A stretch of 64,000 nucleotides of DNA from CAZUDI01 sp964618975 (lineage in GTDB: Bacteria; Desulfobacterota; Desulfomonilia; UBA1062): contig CAZUDI010000006.1 in the NCBI GenBank assembly GCA_964618975.1, forward strand, positions 16,322 through 80,321, in the 5' to 3' direction. The notes below the pieces were generated by a model. It made no database searches. It had not been told where the DNA came from and saw only the letters and a program-made list of their open reading frames with translations. Made by a program: the position numbers and the translations under genes. This document shows positions 1 through 8,684 of this stretch, in pieces. The first letter of the stretch is position 1. Every line of letters starts with the position of its first letter.

Positions 1-591
1 GTTGGCGCTCACATAGAGATAGACAAGGGTATACAGCGCCCCGTCCAGGGTGAAAAGAATGGCCGCCGCACACAGGATGACGCTGTTGAAGGTCAGGGTG
101 GTGTTGCCCACCCGGATGGAATAGAGCTTGAGGAGGATCACGGAGAGGATGTCGGTCCCGCCGGCCGATCCGAGAGAGCGCAGGATGATGCCGCTGCCGG
201 AGCCGACGATGATGCCCGCCAGGAGTGCCGCCAGAATCGGATCATTGACCTCGATGCGCACGTGCACCACCTGCATGGTGAGGGAAAAGATCAGCATGCC
301 GGCCAGGCTGTAGAAGAAGAAGCGCCGTCCCACCAATTTCCAGCCCATGAGGAACACAGGGATGTTGATCACGAAGTAGATCAGCCCCAGAGGCAGCCGG
401 GGATCGAGGTAATGGATGATGAGCGCCAGGCCGGTGAATCCGCCGCTGAGGAAATGCTGGGGAATCAGAATCCCGTTGATGGCCAGGGCGCACAACAGGC
501 TGCCCGCGAATATGAGCAGGATGTTCCAGGCCAGCTCCAACCACTTCGTGCGTGCCCCTTTGACCGTCGGGTTGTGCGTGGGTGTCTCCAT
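1..591 (-). CDS. YitT family membrane protein (C-terminus off window)
   Basis: Reading from ATG at 591, preceded by a GGAGGGG ribosome site, gives 197 codons that run off the window edge without a stop. The protein is strongly hydrophobic, with five or so membrane spans, and carries family-type motifs: FLSGGFTG near residue 48 and GSAGGTDI near 149. These match the YitT/DUF161 multi-pass membrane family, whose members usually end in a cytosolic DUF2179 domain that would lie outside the window. The transport substrate of the family is not established. The gene follows the glycosyltransferase at 789-2039 on the same strand after about 200 bases, so read-through is possible, although an inverted repeat lies between them. 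Confidence 0.85.
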   Translation of the reverse strand, partial: METPTHNPTVKGARTKWLELAWNILLIFAGSLLCALAINGILIPQHFLSGGFTGLALIIHYLDPRLPLGLIYFVINIPVFLMGWKLVGRRFFFYSLAGMLIFSLTMQVVHVRIEVNDPILAALLAGIIVGSGSGIILRSLGSAGGTDILSVILLKLYSIRVGNTTLTFNSVILCAAAILFTLDGALYTLVYLYVSAN

Positions 592-645
592 AGCCCCTCC
601 TGGAACCCTACCATAACATCAAAACCTGCCTTGAAGAAACCCCCC

Positions 646-683
646 GGCCGCACACCGGTCAGGCATACGCCGGTGTGCAGGCC
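646..683. terminator. Inverted repeat between two minus-strand genes
   Basis: GCACACCGG at 650-658 pairs perfectly with CCGGTGTGC at 670-678 across an 11-base loop. The stem extends with GGCC on both sides after a one-base bulge. There is no clear T-run after it on the minus strand, so it may be a factor-dependent terminator or an mRNA 3'-end stabiliser for the upstream glycosyltransferase message rather than a classical terminator. Confidence 0.4.
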
Positions 684-788
684 GTTTGTCCCCTCACGGA
701 CGATGGACAGTCCTCTCACCTGTTGATTACGCATTTATTCATTACCCGGATGGTTACCCGGACGGCGAGGTGCAACCCACAGGCGGAC

Positions 789-2039
789 CTATTCGGAAGG
801 GGCCTTCTTCTCCCAGACCTCCAGCAGGTAGTCCTTGTGGTCTTCGAAACAGGCCGCCTGCTCCTCCACGAGGGCCTCGGCCTGTTCCGAACTCATGTCG
901 CGCGACTGGTTTACGAAAGAGGCCACGCGCGCATAGTAGAGGGGCACCACCACATCGATGAGCTTGTTGCGGTTCTTCTGCCAGGCATGGAAGGTCGCGG
1001 CCAGCTCGTAGAGGATCATGACCCAGGTCTCCAGCGGAAAGGCGAAGGCCTCCCGCTCGATGGTGGAGGCCTTCTCGATCTGAGCGAAACAGCTGGGCGA
1101 AAAGAGTTCGCGCCACAGGGCGCCGAACTGCTGATAGCCGATGCGGAAGTTCTCCAGCATGGCGTCCAGGTTCACCCGCACCGGCTCGGGCTCGGTGAAG
1201 CCCTCCATGCCGAAGGTCTCCACCGCGGTGCTCTCGCGGACCCCTTTCCAGTGCGGCTCGTAGATTTCCATGAGATAGAAGAGGGTCCAGAGGACCTGGC
1301 GGAACATAGGCCCCAGCTGGAGCGAGGGGTCCTTGACGTCGTGTACCTTGACCCCCAGGTTGGACTGGCAGAGGCGGAAGCCGTTGGTGATGGCCGAGGT
1401 GGTCATCCAGATGTCGATGCCGAAGCGGGCCACATCCGTATCCCACACGCGCTGCTCGGTATAGAACTTGGCCACGTCGGCGGAGAAGGCGAAATCGCCG
1501 CCGATAGGCTGGCGGATTCGCCGGCCGTAGAGGGCGCGGGTGAGGTTGTAGACGATGTTGTTCGTGATGGTGCCGTCGTACTTGTGCCGCATATAGACGG
1601 GGGAGACGAACTGGTAGCCCCGCTCGAGCACCGGGTCGAGCAGGTAGGCGACCCAGTCCGAGGTGATGCTGCGCAGGTCGGAGTCCACCACGGCGCAGGC
1701 CTTGACATCCAGTCTGAGGGCCGCCTCGAAGATGGAGCGCAGGGCCGTGCCCTTGCCCCCGGGTCCGCGGTAGATGGAGACGATCTTCTCCTGCCAGGGC
1801 TTGATCTGAAACTCTTTGGCCACCTCGCGCGTGTCGTCGGTGGAGCCCCCGTCCGCCACCAGGATGACGCTGCGGGTATGTTTGTAACGGTTCGCCAGGC
1901 CGTGGGTGACCATCTGGATCACGTGCTCGATGGTGGTCTCGTTGTTGTAGCAGGGAATGCCGATGAGGATGTCGGCACTCTCAATCTCTTCGATACGCTT
2001 GCCCGTATAGCCGCGCAGCGCAGTATTGTAACCGGCCAT
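789..2039 (-). CDS. GT-A glycosyltransferase, GT78/GT81-like (glycosylglycerate synthase type)
   Basis: 416 residues from ATG at 2039, placed just behind a GGGGGGGA ribosome site. The open frame continues upstream to 2237 but has no ribosome site there. The N-terminal GT-A fold shows ILIGIPCYNNE near 25, VADGGSTDD near 61, a metal-binding DSD at 119-121, QPIGGDF at 177-183 and FGIDIWMT near 207. A long helical C-terminal region follows. The QP(I/L)GG(D/E) plus GID pattern recalls mannosylglycerate or glucosyl-3-phosphoglycerate synthases (GT78, GT81), which make compatible solutes. A substrate cannot be assigned from motifs alone, and a lipid or cell-wall sugar transferase is an alternative. 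It lies 113 bases downstream of corA on the same strand. Confidence 0.75.
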   Translation of the reverse strand: MAGYNTALRGYTGKRIEEIESADILIGIPCYNNETTIEHVIQMVTHGLANRYKHTRSVILVADGGSTDDTREVAKEFQIKPWQEKIVSIYRGPGGKGTALRSIFEAALRLDVKACAVVDSDLRSITSDWVAYLLDPVLERGYQFVSPVYMRHKYDGTITNNIVYNLTRALYGRRIRQPIGGDFAFSADVAKFYTEQRVWDTDVARFGIDIWMTTSAITNGFRLCQSNLGVKVHDVKDPSLQLGPMFRQVLWTLFYLMEIYEPHWKGVRESTAVETFGMEGFTEPEPVRVNLDAMLENFRIGYQQFGALWRELFSPSCFAQIEKASTIEREAFAFPLETWVMILYELAATFHAWQKNRNKLIDVVVPLYYARVASFVNQSRDMSSEQAEALVEEQAACFEDHKDYLLEVWEKKAPSE

Positions 2040-2152
2040 ATCCCCCCCCTTATCCCGAAAACGACGTCCACCTTGAATGACATCGTTCCTGATTTCTCCA
2101 TAATAGGCCGGCCCCTTAAGAGAATCAAGCGCGGCAGATCCGCGCGGCCGGG

Positions 2153-3217
2153 CTAGAGCCAGTGCCTCCTGCGGAAAAAAAACACCATGGCCACACCCAC
2201 GGTCAGCATGCACCCGAGGAGCACGGGATAGCCCCACCGCCAGCCGAGCTCGGGCATGTACTGGAAATTCATGCCGTAGATCCCGGCGATGAAGGTCAGC
2301 GGGATGAAGATGGAGGCAAAAATAGTGAGCACCTTCATGACCTCGTTCATGCGGTTGCTGACCGTGGAGAGATAGAGCTCGAGCTGTCCGGCGATAAGCT
2401 CCCGGTAGATTTCGGTCGTGTCCACGACCTGGATGATATGGTCATAGACATCGCGAAGATAGATCCTGGTCTTGTCGGCGATGAGCCCGGAATCACCGCG
2501 CTCGAGCACGTAGAGCACATCCCTGAGTGGCCAGAGGTTCCTCCGATAGAACAGCGTATCGTTCTTCAGGCGGTGGATGGCCGCCAGGGTATCCACCGTG
2601 GGGTTGTCCAGCAGCTCGCCTTCGGTGGCCTCGATGGCCTCCTCCAGGTCCTCCAGAATCGGAAAGTAGTGGTCCACCACAGCATCGATCAGGGCATAGG
2701 CCAGATAGTCGGCGCCCTGGGTGCGGATCAGGCCCCTGCTGGTGCGGATGCGCTCACGCACACTCTCGAAGACATCCGTACCGCTCTCCTGGAAGGTGAT
2801 GACATATCCGCGCCCGAGCACCAGGCTCACCTGCTCGGCACACACCTCGCCCTCCTGCCCTCCCGGGTAGAGCATCTTGAAGACGAGGAAGAGATATTCG
2901 CCATGATCCTCGAGCTTGGGCCGCTGGGAGGTGTTCAGGATGTCCTCGATCAGTAGGGGATGGACCCCGAAGGGCCCTGCCACGCCCCTTACGACCTCGG
3001 TTTCGTGCAGCCCCTTGACGTCGATCCAGCGCACTCCCTCGACATCCTGTGGCCTTGCGAGCGTCTCGAGTTCGGTCACGGCCTGCTCACTGATCTCATG
3101 TTGTGCATAATCGATCAGGGTGACCATCGTCTCAGCGAGCTTGCGCTCACCGATATGCACCAACGCGCCCGGGGGCAGGCCAGCCTTCATCGATACCCTG
3201 TGCATCACCTTCTGCAT
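2153..3217 (-). CDS. corA: CorA-type magnesium/cobalt transporter
   Basis: 354 residues, the normal length for the family, starting at ATG 3217 behind an AGGAGGG ribosome site. A soluble, charged N-terminal funnel of about 290 residues is followed by two C-terminal membrane helices. The signature GMN tripeptide sits at 315-317 in the loop after the first helix, and the extreme C-terminus is basic (RRRHWL), as expected for a cytoplasmic tail of the pentameric channel. It imports Mg2+ (and Co2+/Ni2+) across the inner membrane. It is divergent from the SLC12-like transporter at 3643, with a 425-base shared upstream region that contains two dispersed-repeat copies. Confidence 0.95.
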   Translation of the reverse strand: MQKVMHRVSMKAGLPPGALVHIGERKLAETMVTLIDYAQHEISEQAVTELETLARPQDVEGVRWIDVKGLHETEVVRGVAGPFGVHPLLIEDILNTSQRPKLEDHGEYLFLVFKMLYPGGQEGEVCAEQVSLVLGRGYVITFQESGTDVFESVRERIRTSRGLIRTQGADYLAYALIDAVVDHYFPILEDLEEAIEATEGELLDNPTVDTLAAIHRLKNDTLFYRRNLWPLRDVLYVLERGDSGLIADKTRIYLRDVYDHIIQVVDTTEIYRELIAGQLELYLSTVSNRMNEVMKVLTIFASIFIPLTFIAGIYGMNFQYMPELGWRWGYPVLLGCMLTVGVAMVFFFRRRHWL

Positions 3218-3370
3218 GGACCCTCCTGTCAGCGCATCACCCCGGAACGCCGCCCTTCCAACTCCGGGGACCAGCTGAAGCCGCTCGTAAAGGACCAGGC
3301 GGCCCTCTTCAAGGATTGCATGACAACCTCAGCACCAGTGTACCATCCTGTGCCCCGCAAGGGAAGCCCC

Positions 3371-3420
3371 CATGCTTGAGCCCCGGGGCTGACCCCCACC
3401 CCCTGACGGGGAATGTGTGC
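3371..3420 (+). repeat. Dispersed intergenic repeat, truncated copy 1a
   Basis: Partial copy of the repeat family found throughout the window: a GAGCCCCGGGGC block followed by CCCCCTGACGGGGAATG. It lacks the CGCCGCAAGCGGCG hairpin of full copies. It lies head-to-tail with copy 1b, seven bases away, in the corA/transporter divergent intergenic region. Confidence 0.45.
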
Positions 3421-3427
3421 AAGAGCG

Positions 3428-3513
3428 AATCATGAGCATGAACCCCGGGGCAGGCCCTGGACCCTCCTTGTCGCCGCAAGCGGCGGGGGAATGCGACCCG
3501 CAAGCGATTTAAA
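3428..3513 (+). repeat. Dispersed intergenic repeat, subtype A, copy 1b
   Basis: Near-complete copy. It contains ATCATGAGCATGAACCCC, then GGGGCAGGCC, then the hairpin CGCCGCAAGCGGCG, GGGGGAATGCGACCCGC, and a terminal ATTTAAA. It aligns by eye with copies at 32929, 37589 and (inverted) 42121. The rest of the 3218-3642 gap shows no gene. Confidence 0.7.
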
Positions 3514-3642
3514 TTCTCTTTCTGCCATGGTCAATCCCATGTATCATAGGCCAAGCCCTGAGTGACGAGGCCATCGGTACCCCCTGCAGGGCCCCGGCCC
3601 ACCGAACCAAGGGCGCACAGGCAACTGCACATAGGGGTATTT

Positions 3643-6282
3643 ATGGACACGAACGATCAGGCACCCGTCCAGAAACGCGACCCTGCCGGCAGGCTCGGGA
3701 CCTTTGCCGGGGTCTTCACCCCGAGCATCCTTACCATCCTCGGGATCATCCTGTTCATGAGACTGGGTTATGTCGTCGGTCAGGCCGGATTCGTGCAGGC
3801 GCTGTTCATCATCGCCCTGGCCAACAGCATCTCCCTCCTGACCACCTTCTCACTGGCGGCCATCGCCACGAATTACCGTGTAAAAGGCGGCGGCGACTAC
3901 TATCTCATCTCCCGCACGCTGGGACTCGAGTTCGGTGGGGCCATAGGTACCGTCCTCTTCCTGGCCCAGACGATCTCCATTGCCTTCTACGCCATCGGCT
4001 TCGGCGAGGCCGTGGCGTTCATGCTGTCGCTCTCTTCCGTGCAGGCGCCCCGCCTCATCGCCTGGGCCGCCACCGGTCTGCTCTTCATCCTAGCCTGGAT
4101 GGGCGCGGACTGGGCCACCCGCTTCCAGTATGTGGTCATGGCCGCCCTGGGGTTCGCCCTGCTCTCCTTCATGATCGGCGGGCTCAACACCTTCGACCTG
4201 ACCACCCTCAAGGGCAACCTCACCCCGAGCAGAGACGCCCCCGAGTTCTGGCTCCTGTTCGCCATCTTCTTCCCGGCGGTAACCGGCTTCACCCAGGGGG
4301 TCAGCATGTCCGGTGACCTGAAGGACCCGGGCCGCGCACTGCCCCGGGGCACCTTCGCGGCGGTTATCCTCTCCCTACTGATCTATCTGGCATCCGCCCT
4401 CCTCCTGGCGGGCTGTCTGCCGCAGGCGACCCTCGTCGGCGACTACGCCGCCATGAAACGCGTGGCCACCTTCGGAATCCTCATCAACGTCGGGGTAATT
4501 GCCGCCACCCTCTCCTCGGCCATGGCCTCCTTCATGGGCGCCCCGCGCATCCTCCAGTCCATGGGACGCGACAAGATCTTTCCCGGCCTGTCCTTCTTTG
4601 CCAGGGGATCCGACGAAGCCGGAAATCCGCGCCGGGGGGTCGTCCTGTGCGCCGGCATCGCCGGCACCACCATTGCCCTGGGCAACCTCAATATCATTGC
4701 GCCCGTGGTTTCCATGTTCTTTCTGATCTCCTACGGGCTGTTGAACTATGCCACTTACTATGAGATCCGAAGCTCGAGCCCTTCCTTCCGGCCGCGCTTC
4801 ACCTTTTTTGACAAGCGCCTGAGCCTGGCGGGGGCGCTGGGGTCCTTCGGTATCATGCTGGCCATCGATTTCACCGCCGCCGTTCTGGCATTGTGTGTCC
4901 TTTTCGTCATCTACCAGTACCTCAAGCGCTCAGAGCATCTTCCCCGCTGGGCTGACAGCAGCCGTTCCTTCCATCTGCAGCAGGTCCGGGACCATATCCG
5001 GGCCGCCGCCTCCGAGCAGGAACACCCGCGGGACTGGCGGCCTTTCCTGCTGGCGTTTTCCGACGAACCCCACCGCCGACGCCAACTGCTGCAGTTCGCC
5101 GCCTGGCTTGAGGGGGGGAGCGGCATTACCACGGCGGTGCGCATCATCGAGGGTGACGGGGTAAGGATGCTCAAGCTCAGGGCCGAGGCCGAAGAAGAGC
5201 TGCGGCGCGATATCGAGCAGCAGGGTCTTTCCGCCTTCCCCCTGGTGGTGGCGGCGCCTCAGGCGCAACAGGCACTCCACACCCTGATCCAGGGATACGG
5301 AATCGGCCCGCTCAAGGTGAACACCGCCCTCCTCAACTGGCTCGAACCCTCACCTTTCGGCATCTCCACTGTGCGCGAGCTCAGATACGGGCAGTCCCTG
5401 AGGACGGCCTTCCGTCTCGGCTGCAACCTGATCATACTTGACGCCACAGAGGAAGAATGGCTGTCCCTCGAGACGCTCTCCGCCGGGAAGCGCCGTATTG
5501 ACGTCTGGTGGCAGGGCGATGCCACGAGTCGCCTGATGCTGTTGCTGGCATACCTCATGACCCGCTCCGACGACTGGGAGCAGGCCTCCATACGCATGCT
5601 CGCCTTCTCCCGCGACGACAAGCCCCCGCAGGGGACGCAGCGCTGCATGCCGGCTGAACCCCTTGACGGAACACCCGCCCCGGGGCGCGACGGTGCCCCG
5701 ACAGAAACCCTCACCCGCTGCCTCGACGAGATGCTCAACGACATCCGCATCCAGGCCCACACCGAGATCGTCCTGCAGGCCTCTCCCGAGGATGTCCTGC
5801 GTCTCTCGGCCGATGCCGCACTGGTCATGCTGCCCTTGCGCCTGTACGCCCACCAGCCGCTGGATCCCTTCGGCGGGCCGCTCGATGAACTGCTCGCGAG
5901 ACTGCCGATTACAGCCCTGGTACTGGCGGCCGAGGATGTCGATCTGGAAGCCGGCCCCGAGGACGAGCACGCCACCAGGCGCGCGAACGCCCTGGACAAA
6001 CTCAAGGCTGCCTCCAAGCGCGAAAAACTGGCCGAAAGAGAGGCCCTTACGGCTGCTCAGAACGCCGAGGAAAGGATCCACTCCCTGCAGGACGCGATGC
6101 TTTCCGCCCCCGACGAGGAGCACAGACAACAGGCCGAAAAAGAGGCCCTTGCGGCGGCCGAATTCGCACGCAGTGCCGCCCGCAAGGCGGCCAAGGCCAA
6201 GGCCAAACACGAGGCGGCTATCGAAGAGGCCCGTGCCCTAGGCGTGTATGCACCCGAGGGGGAACCCCGCACGGACGAATAA
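3643..6282 (+). CDS. SLC12-like cation-chloride cotransporter / APC-superfamily permease
   Basis: 880 residues from ATG 3643; a GTG 81 bases upstream is also in frame but lacks a ribosome site. After a short cytosolic start, about 12 hydrophobic helices fill roughly residues 20-430, beginning with TFAGVFTPSILTILGIILF, which matches the first helix of Na-K-Cl/K-Cl cotransporters (SLC12, APC superfamily). A large soluble C-terminal domain follows, and the last 100 residues form a highly charged Ala/Glu/Lys-rich coiled coil. The SLC12 type couples chloride with sodium and/or potassium across the inner membrane, so a role in ion or volume homeostasis is likely; the actual ions are not provable here. 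The position next to corA fits. Annotation as a generic amino-acid permease is the main alternative. Confidence 0.8.
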   Translation: MDTNDQAPVQKRDPAGRLGTFAGVFTPSILTILGIILFMRLGYVVGQAGFVQALFIIALANSISLLTTFSLAAIATNYRVKGGGDYYLISRTLGLEFGGAIGTVLFLAQTISIAFYAIGFGEAVAFMLSLSSVQAPRLIAWAATGLLFILAWMGADWATRFQYVVMAALGFALLSFMIGGLNTFDLTTLKGNLTPSRDAPEFWLLFAIFFPAVTGFTQGVSMSGDLKDPGRALPRGTFAAVILSLLIYLASALLLAGCLPQATLVGDYAAMKRVATFGILINVGVIAATLSSAMASFMGAPRILQSMGRDKIFPGLSFFARGSDEAGNPRRGVVLCAGIAGTTIALGNLNIIAPVVSMFFLISYGLLNYATYYEIRSSSPSFRPRFTFFDKRLSLAGALGSFGIMLAIDFTAAVLALCVLFVIYQYLKRSEHLPRWADSSRSFHLQQVRDHIRAAASEQEHPRDWRPFLLAFSDEPHRRRQLLQFAAWLEGGSGITTAVRIIEGDGVRMLKLRAEAEEELRRDIEQQGLSAFPLVVAAPQAQQALHTLIQGYGIGPLKVNTALLNWLEPSPFGISTVRELRYGQSLRTAFRLGCNLIILDATEEEWLSLETLSAGKRRIDVWWQGDATSRLMLLLAYLMTRSDDWEQASIRMLAFSRDDKPPQGTQRCMPAEPLDGTPAPGRDGAPTETLTRCLDEMLNDIRIQAHTEIVLQASPEDVLRLSADAALVMLPLRLYAHQPLDPFGGPLDELLARLPITALVLAAEDVDLEAGPEDEHATRRANALDKLKAASKREKLAEREALTAAQNAEERIHSLQDAMLSAPDEEHRQQAEKEALAAAEFARSAARKAAKAKAKHEAAIEEARALGVYAPEGEPRTDE

Positions 6283-6346
6283 CGCCACTTACGCGCGCGG
6301 TGGGCCGGTGGCCTGGATCACCGATCGGCGTCGCGCGCGGGTGCAG

Positions 6347-6706
6347 CTAGGGCTGGGCCGGGGTCTGGCTGTCGATTTCCTCCGTCTGCTCGTCCTTCGT
6401 CCAGGGATTTTCTTCCCCGCGCTCACCCTCCTCAGGCATGAGGGTATAGGAGGTCGCCACAAAGGAAAGCATGCCGCCTTCCTCGCGCATATCGCCCTTC
6501 AGCATAACCCGCAGCCCGTCGAGCTCGGCGAGTTCTTCCGCCAGGTCGGTGGGGGCCAGATCGATCACCTCGCCCTCATCGGTGACAAATTCGTAGCCCC
6601 CGTAGATCGTTCCCACGAGGGTCTTGTCTGCCGACAGGGCGGCCGGGACCAGCAGACCCACCAGGAGCAGCGCGCCCCCCAGGGCGCATACAAACGTCCT
6701 GAACAT
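6347..6706 (-). CDS. Small secreted protein, predicted OB-like fold, unknown function
   Basis: 119 residues from ATG 6706 behind GAGGAGG. An N-terminal signal peptide of about 25 residues (VCALGGALLLVGLLVPAALS) ends before ADKT. The mature part alternates short strands in an OB-like pattern: GTIYGGYEFVTDEGEV, then LRVMLKGDMREE, then LSFVATSY. It ends in an acidic tail. No enzyme motif is visible. It lies just downstream of the sigma-54 activator gene on the same strand and has its own well-matched -24/-12 promoter, so it is the prime candidate target of that activator. It converges with the SLC12-like gene. The function is unknown; a periplasmic stress or redox-associated OB protein is only a guess. 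Confidence 0.8.
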   Translation of the reverse strand: MFRTFVCALGGALLLVGLLVPAALSADKTLVGTIYGGYEFVTDEGEVIDLAPTDLAEELAELDGLRVMLKGDMREEGGMLSFVATSYTLMPEEGERGEENPWTKDEQTEEIDSQTPAQP

Positions 6707-6776
6707 GCCTTATTCCTCCTCATTGATTGTGGATAGTGGACGTGCATAGCACGGATCACGCTTCCGTAAGGGATAC

Positions 6777-6792
6777 AGCAATTCACATGCCA
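6777..6792 (-). promoter_or_regulatory. Sigma-54 (-24/-12) promoter for the secreted OB-like protein
   Basis: On the minus strand the sequence reads TGGCATG, four bases, TTGCT. This matches the RpoN consensus TGGCACG-N4-TTGCW at 11 of 12 fixed positions, with the invariant GG and GC correctly spaced. The predicted start, about 12 bases on, leaves a leader of roughly 60 bases with two small hairpins (CGTGC/GCACG at 6741-6753 and ACGGA/TCCGT at 6751-6767) before the GAGGAGG site. Confidence 0.75.
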
Positions 6793-6826
6793 GGCGTATT
6801 GTATTATGTTTTCATTGCACAAATTG

Positions 6827-6861
6827 CCGACATCCGCCGCATATCGGAATCGTGAGTTCCG
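6827..6861. promoter_or_regulatory. Palindromes upstream of the sigma-54 promoter (possible enhancer site)
   Basis: CCGACAT (6827-6833) and ATATCGG (6841-6847) form an imperfect inverted repeat, and CGGAA (6845-6849) pairs with TTCCG (6857-6861). They lie about 40-80 bases upstream of the -24 box, immediately after the end of the activator gene, where an enhancer-binding protein would be expected to bind. The binding protein is inferred, not shown. Confidence 0.4.
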
Positions 6862-6867
6862 CTATTG

Positions 6868-8298
6868 TCAGTTGCCATAGCCCGGCTTGAGGGCATGAGG
6901 GGTCTTGAACTGCTCCTTGTGCAGGCCGTGCTTGATCATCAGCTTGTGCAGCTGCCGCGGGGTCACCCCGGCGGTTAGTGCCGAGCTCTTGATGCGGCCG
7001 TGATTCACGGTCAGGAGCTCCCGCAGGTAGCAGCGCTCCACCTCCTCGACGGCCAGGCGGCGCACCTCGGCCAGGCCCAGCGTGGGATTGACGCAGAAGG
7101 CCGGAAGGGGGGCCTCGGCGTCGAACAATTCGGCCGCGAAGCTCGATCGTCCAAGTGTGGTCGAGGATTCCAGGATATAGGCCCTTTCTACCACATTCTC
7201 GAGCTCGCGGATGTTTCCGGGCCAGGGATAGCGCCGGAGGGCCTCCATGACCTCGGGCTGAATCCGCCGGATCCCCTTGCCATACTCCCGGTTCATACGT
7301 CCGAGGAACACCTCCACCAGGAGCCCCAGATCCTCGATGCGTTCCCGAAGAGGCGGCAACTCCACCGGAAAGACATCCAGCCGGTAATAGAGATCGCGGC
7401 GGAAAAGCCCCCGCTCGGAGAGCCCCTTAAGATCGGTGTTGGTGGCCGCGATGACCCGCGCCTGCGTCTGAATGACCTCCTCGCCCCCCAGCCGCCGGAA
7501 GGTCCCCTCCTGGAGGACCTCGAGCAGCTTGATCTGGGCTGCATGACTCATGGTGCCGATCTCGTCCAGGAAGACCGTGCCGTTGCGGGCCACCTCGAAC
7601 TTCCCCAGACGGCGCCTGACGGCCCCGGTGAAGGCCCCCTTTTCGTGCCCGAAGAGCTCGCTCTCCAGCAGGGTGTCCGGAATGGCACCGCAGTGCACAC
7701 TGATGAAGGGCGCGTCTTTACGGTTGCTGAGACGGTGGATCATGGTGGCCAGCAGGCTCTTGCCGGTGCCGGTCTCGCCGTTGAGCAGCACGGTGCTGCG
7801 CGTAGGGGCCACGGAACGGACCTTATCCAGCACGGCCCGCATGAGCGGGCTCTCGGTGTGCAGCCCCGCCAGATCATCACCCTGCCAGCACTGATTGCGC
7901 AGGTAATCGAGTTCGCTCTCCGCCACCCGGGACTCATAGGTCGTCCGCATCACGTAGCGGACCTCCTCCACATCGATGGGATAGGTCAGGTAGTTGCCGG
8001 CCCCGGCCTTGACCGCCATGACCGCCTCGCGGATGAATTCGGGGGACGACATGACGATGATGTCCGCCGTGGGAAAGATGCGGTAGAAGTCGTTGAGCGC
8101 CTCCTGGTAAGAGGTGGCGGCCTGGGGGTCCTTGAGGATGTCCACCTCGATAAAGAGGAACTCGTAGCGTTTGCGCTGGAAGCGCGCCAGGCACTCGGAA
8201 TGGTCCGTGACGGTTTCGAGGGTGTATTCGGGCCCGATGCCCGAACGCAGAGACCTTCCCACCTGAGGCGCATGTGCAGCGACCAGGACCCTCTTCAT
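6868..8298 (-). CDS. Sigma-54-dependent transcriptional activator with degenerate receiver
   Basis: 476 residues from ATG 8298; an ATG at 8337 is in frame but has no ribosome site. The N-terminal 120 residues look like a response-regulator receiver, but the usual phospho-Asp position appears to be Glu (FIEVD, residue 51) and the conserved Lys-Pro is Tyr-Pro (LTYPI, 104-108), so phosphorylation control is doubtful. The central AAA+ domain has Walker A GETGTGK at 174-180, the sigma-54 contact loop GAFTGA at 221-226 and Walker B VFLDEIG. The C-terminal end carries a Fis-type helix-turn-helix (SSALTAGVTPRQLHKLM). It is flanked by two small genes with -24/-12 boxes (6706 minus and 8685 plus), its most likely targets. 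Confidence 0.93.
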   Translation of the reverse strand: MKRVLVAAHAPQVGRSLRSGIGPEYTLETVTDHSECLARFQRKRYEFLFIEVDILKDPQAATSYQEALNDFYRIFPTADIIVMSSPEFIREAVMAVKAGAGNYLTYPIDVEEVRYVMRTTYESRVAESELDYLRNQCWQGDDLAGLHTESPLMRAVLDKVRSVAPTRSTVLLNGETGTGKSLLATMIHRLSNRKDAPFISVHCGAIPDTLLESELFGHEKGAFTGAVRRRLGKFEVARNGTVFLDEIGTMSHAAQIKLLEVLQEGTFRRLGGEEVIQTQARVIAATNTDLKGLSERGLFRRDLYYRLDVFPVELPPLRERIEDLGLLVEVFLGRMNREYGKGIRRIQPEVMEALRRYPWPGNIRELENVVERAYILESSTTLGRSSFAAELFDAEAPLPAFCVNPTLGLAEVRRLAVEEVERCYLRELLTVNHGRIKSSALTAGVTPRQLHKLMIKHGLHKEQFKTPHALKPGYGN

Positions 8299-8598
8299 AC
8301 ACCTTTCACCCTCATGGCTCAGGGCACGCAACCGCATACAGGCGCATGTGTGTCAATGATCATCCCTCACGTATCTCTTAATACCATCCTGGCCGCTACT
8401 CTAGTGAATCGCCTCCCCTATTGCAATACAATTTACATGGGCCCCCGCCGTGCTTTGCGCCCGGCAGAAGCGTCCTTCCGGAGGGGATGGATCCCCGAGC
8501 AGACCCTTTACGCCACCTGCGGCGGGGGGGACGACACGCAGCGATGAAAGGGTTTCCGGTTGCAGCGAAAATCACCCGACGCCACGACTGAAACGTGC

Positions 8599-8614
8599 TG
8601 GCACGAGTTTTCCA
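8599..8614 (+). promoter_or_regulatory. Sigma-54-like promoter ahead of the 81-residue gene
   Basis: TGGCACG, four bases, TTCCA. The -24 half is a perfect RpoN match; the -12 half has CC where GC is expected, so activity is uncertain. It sits 71 bases before the start of the small gene at 8685 and within the 386-base divergent region with the sigma-54 activator. The rest of 8299-8684 holds no gene. Confidence 0.45.
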
Positions 8615-8634
8615 TGTACCAGTCTTAAAAGATT

Positions 8635-8666
8635 CGTTCTCCCCCGGAATACCCCGGGGGAGAACG
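8635..8666. other. Perfect 13-bp stem-loop in the leader of the 81-residue gene
   Basis: CGTTCTCCCCCGG (8635-8647) pairs perfectly with CCGGGGGAGAACG (8654-8666) across a six-base loop. It ends 18 bases before the start codon at 8685. There is no T-run on the plus strand, so it is more likely a 5'-leader control or stability element than a terminator. On the minus strand it is followed by a short T-run. Confidence 0.6.
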
Positions 8667-8684
8667 TGAGCGAGGCGCTCAGGC

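Noticed and set aside
8486..8545. Possible extra copy of the dispersed repeat (GGGGATGGATCCCCGAGC ... GGCGGGGGGG)
   Set aside because: The left block is similar, but the GGGAAT end and the hairpin are not, so it was too weak to list.
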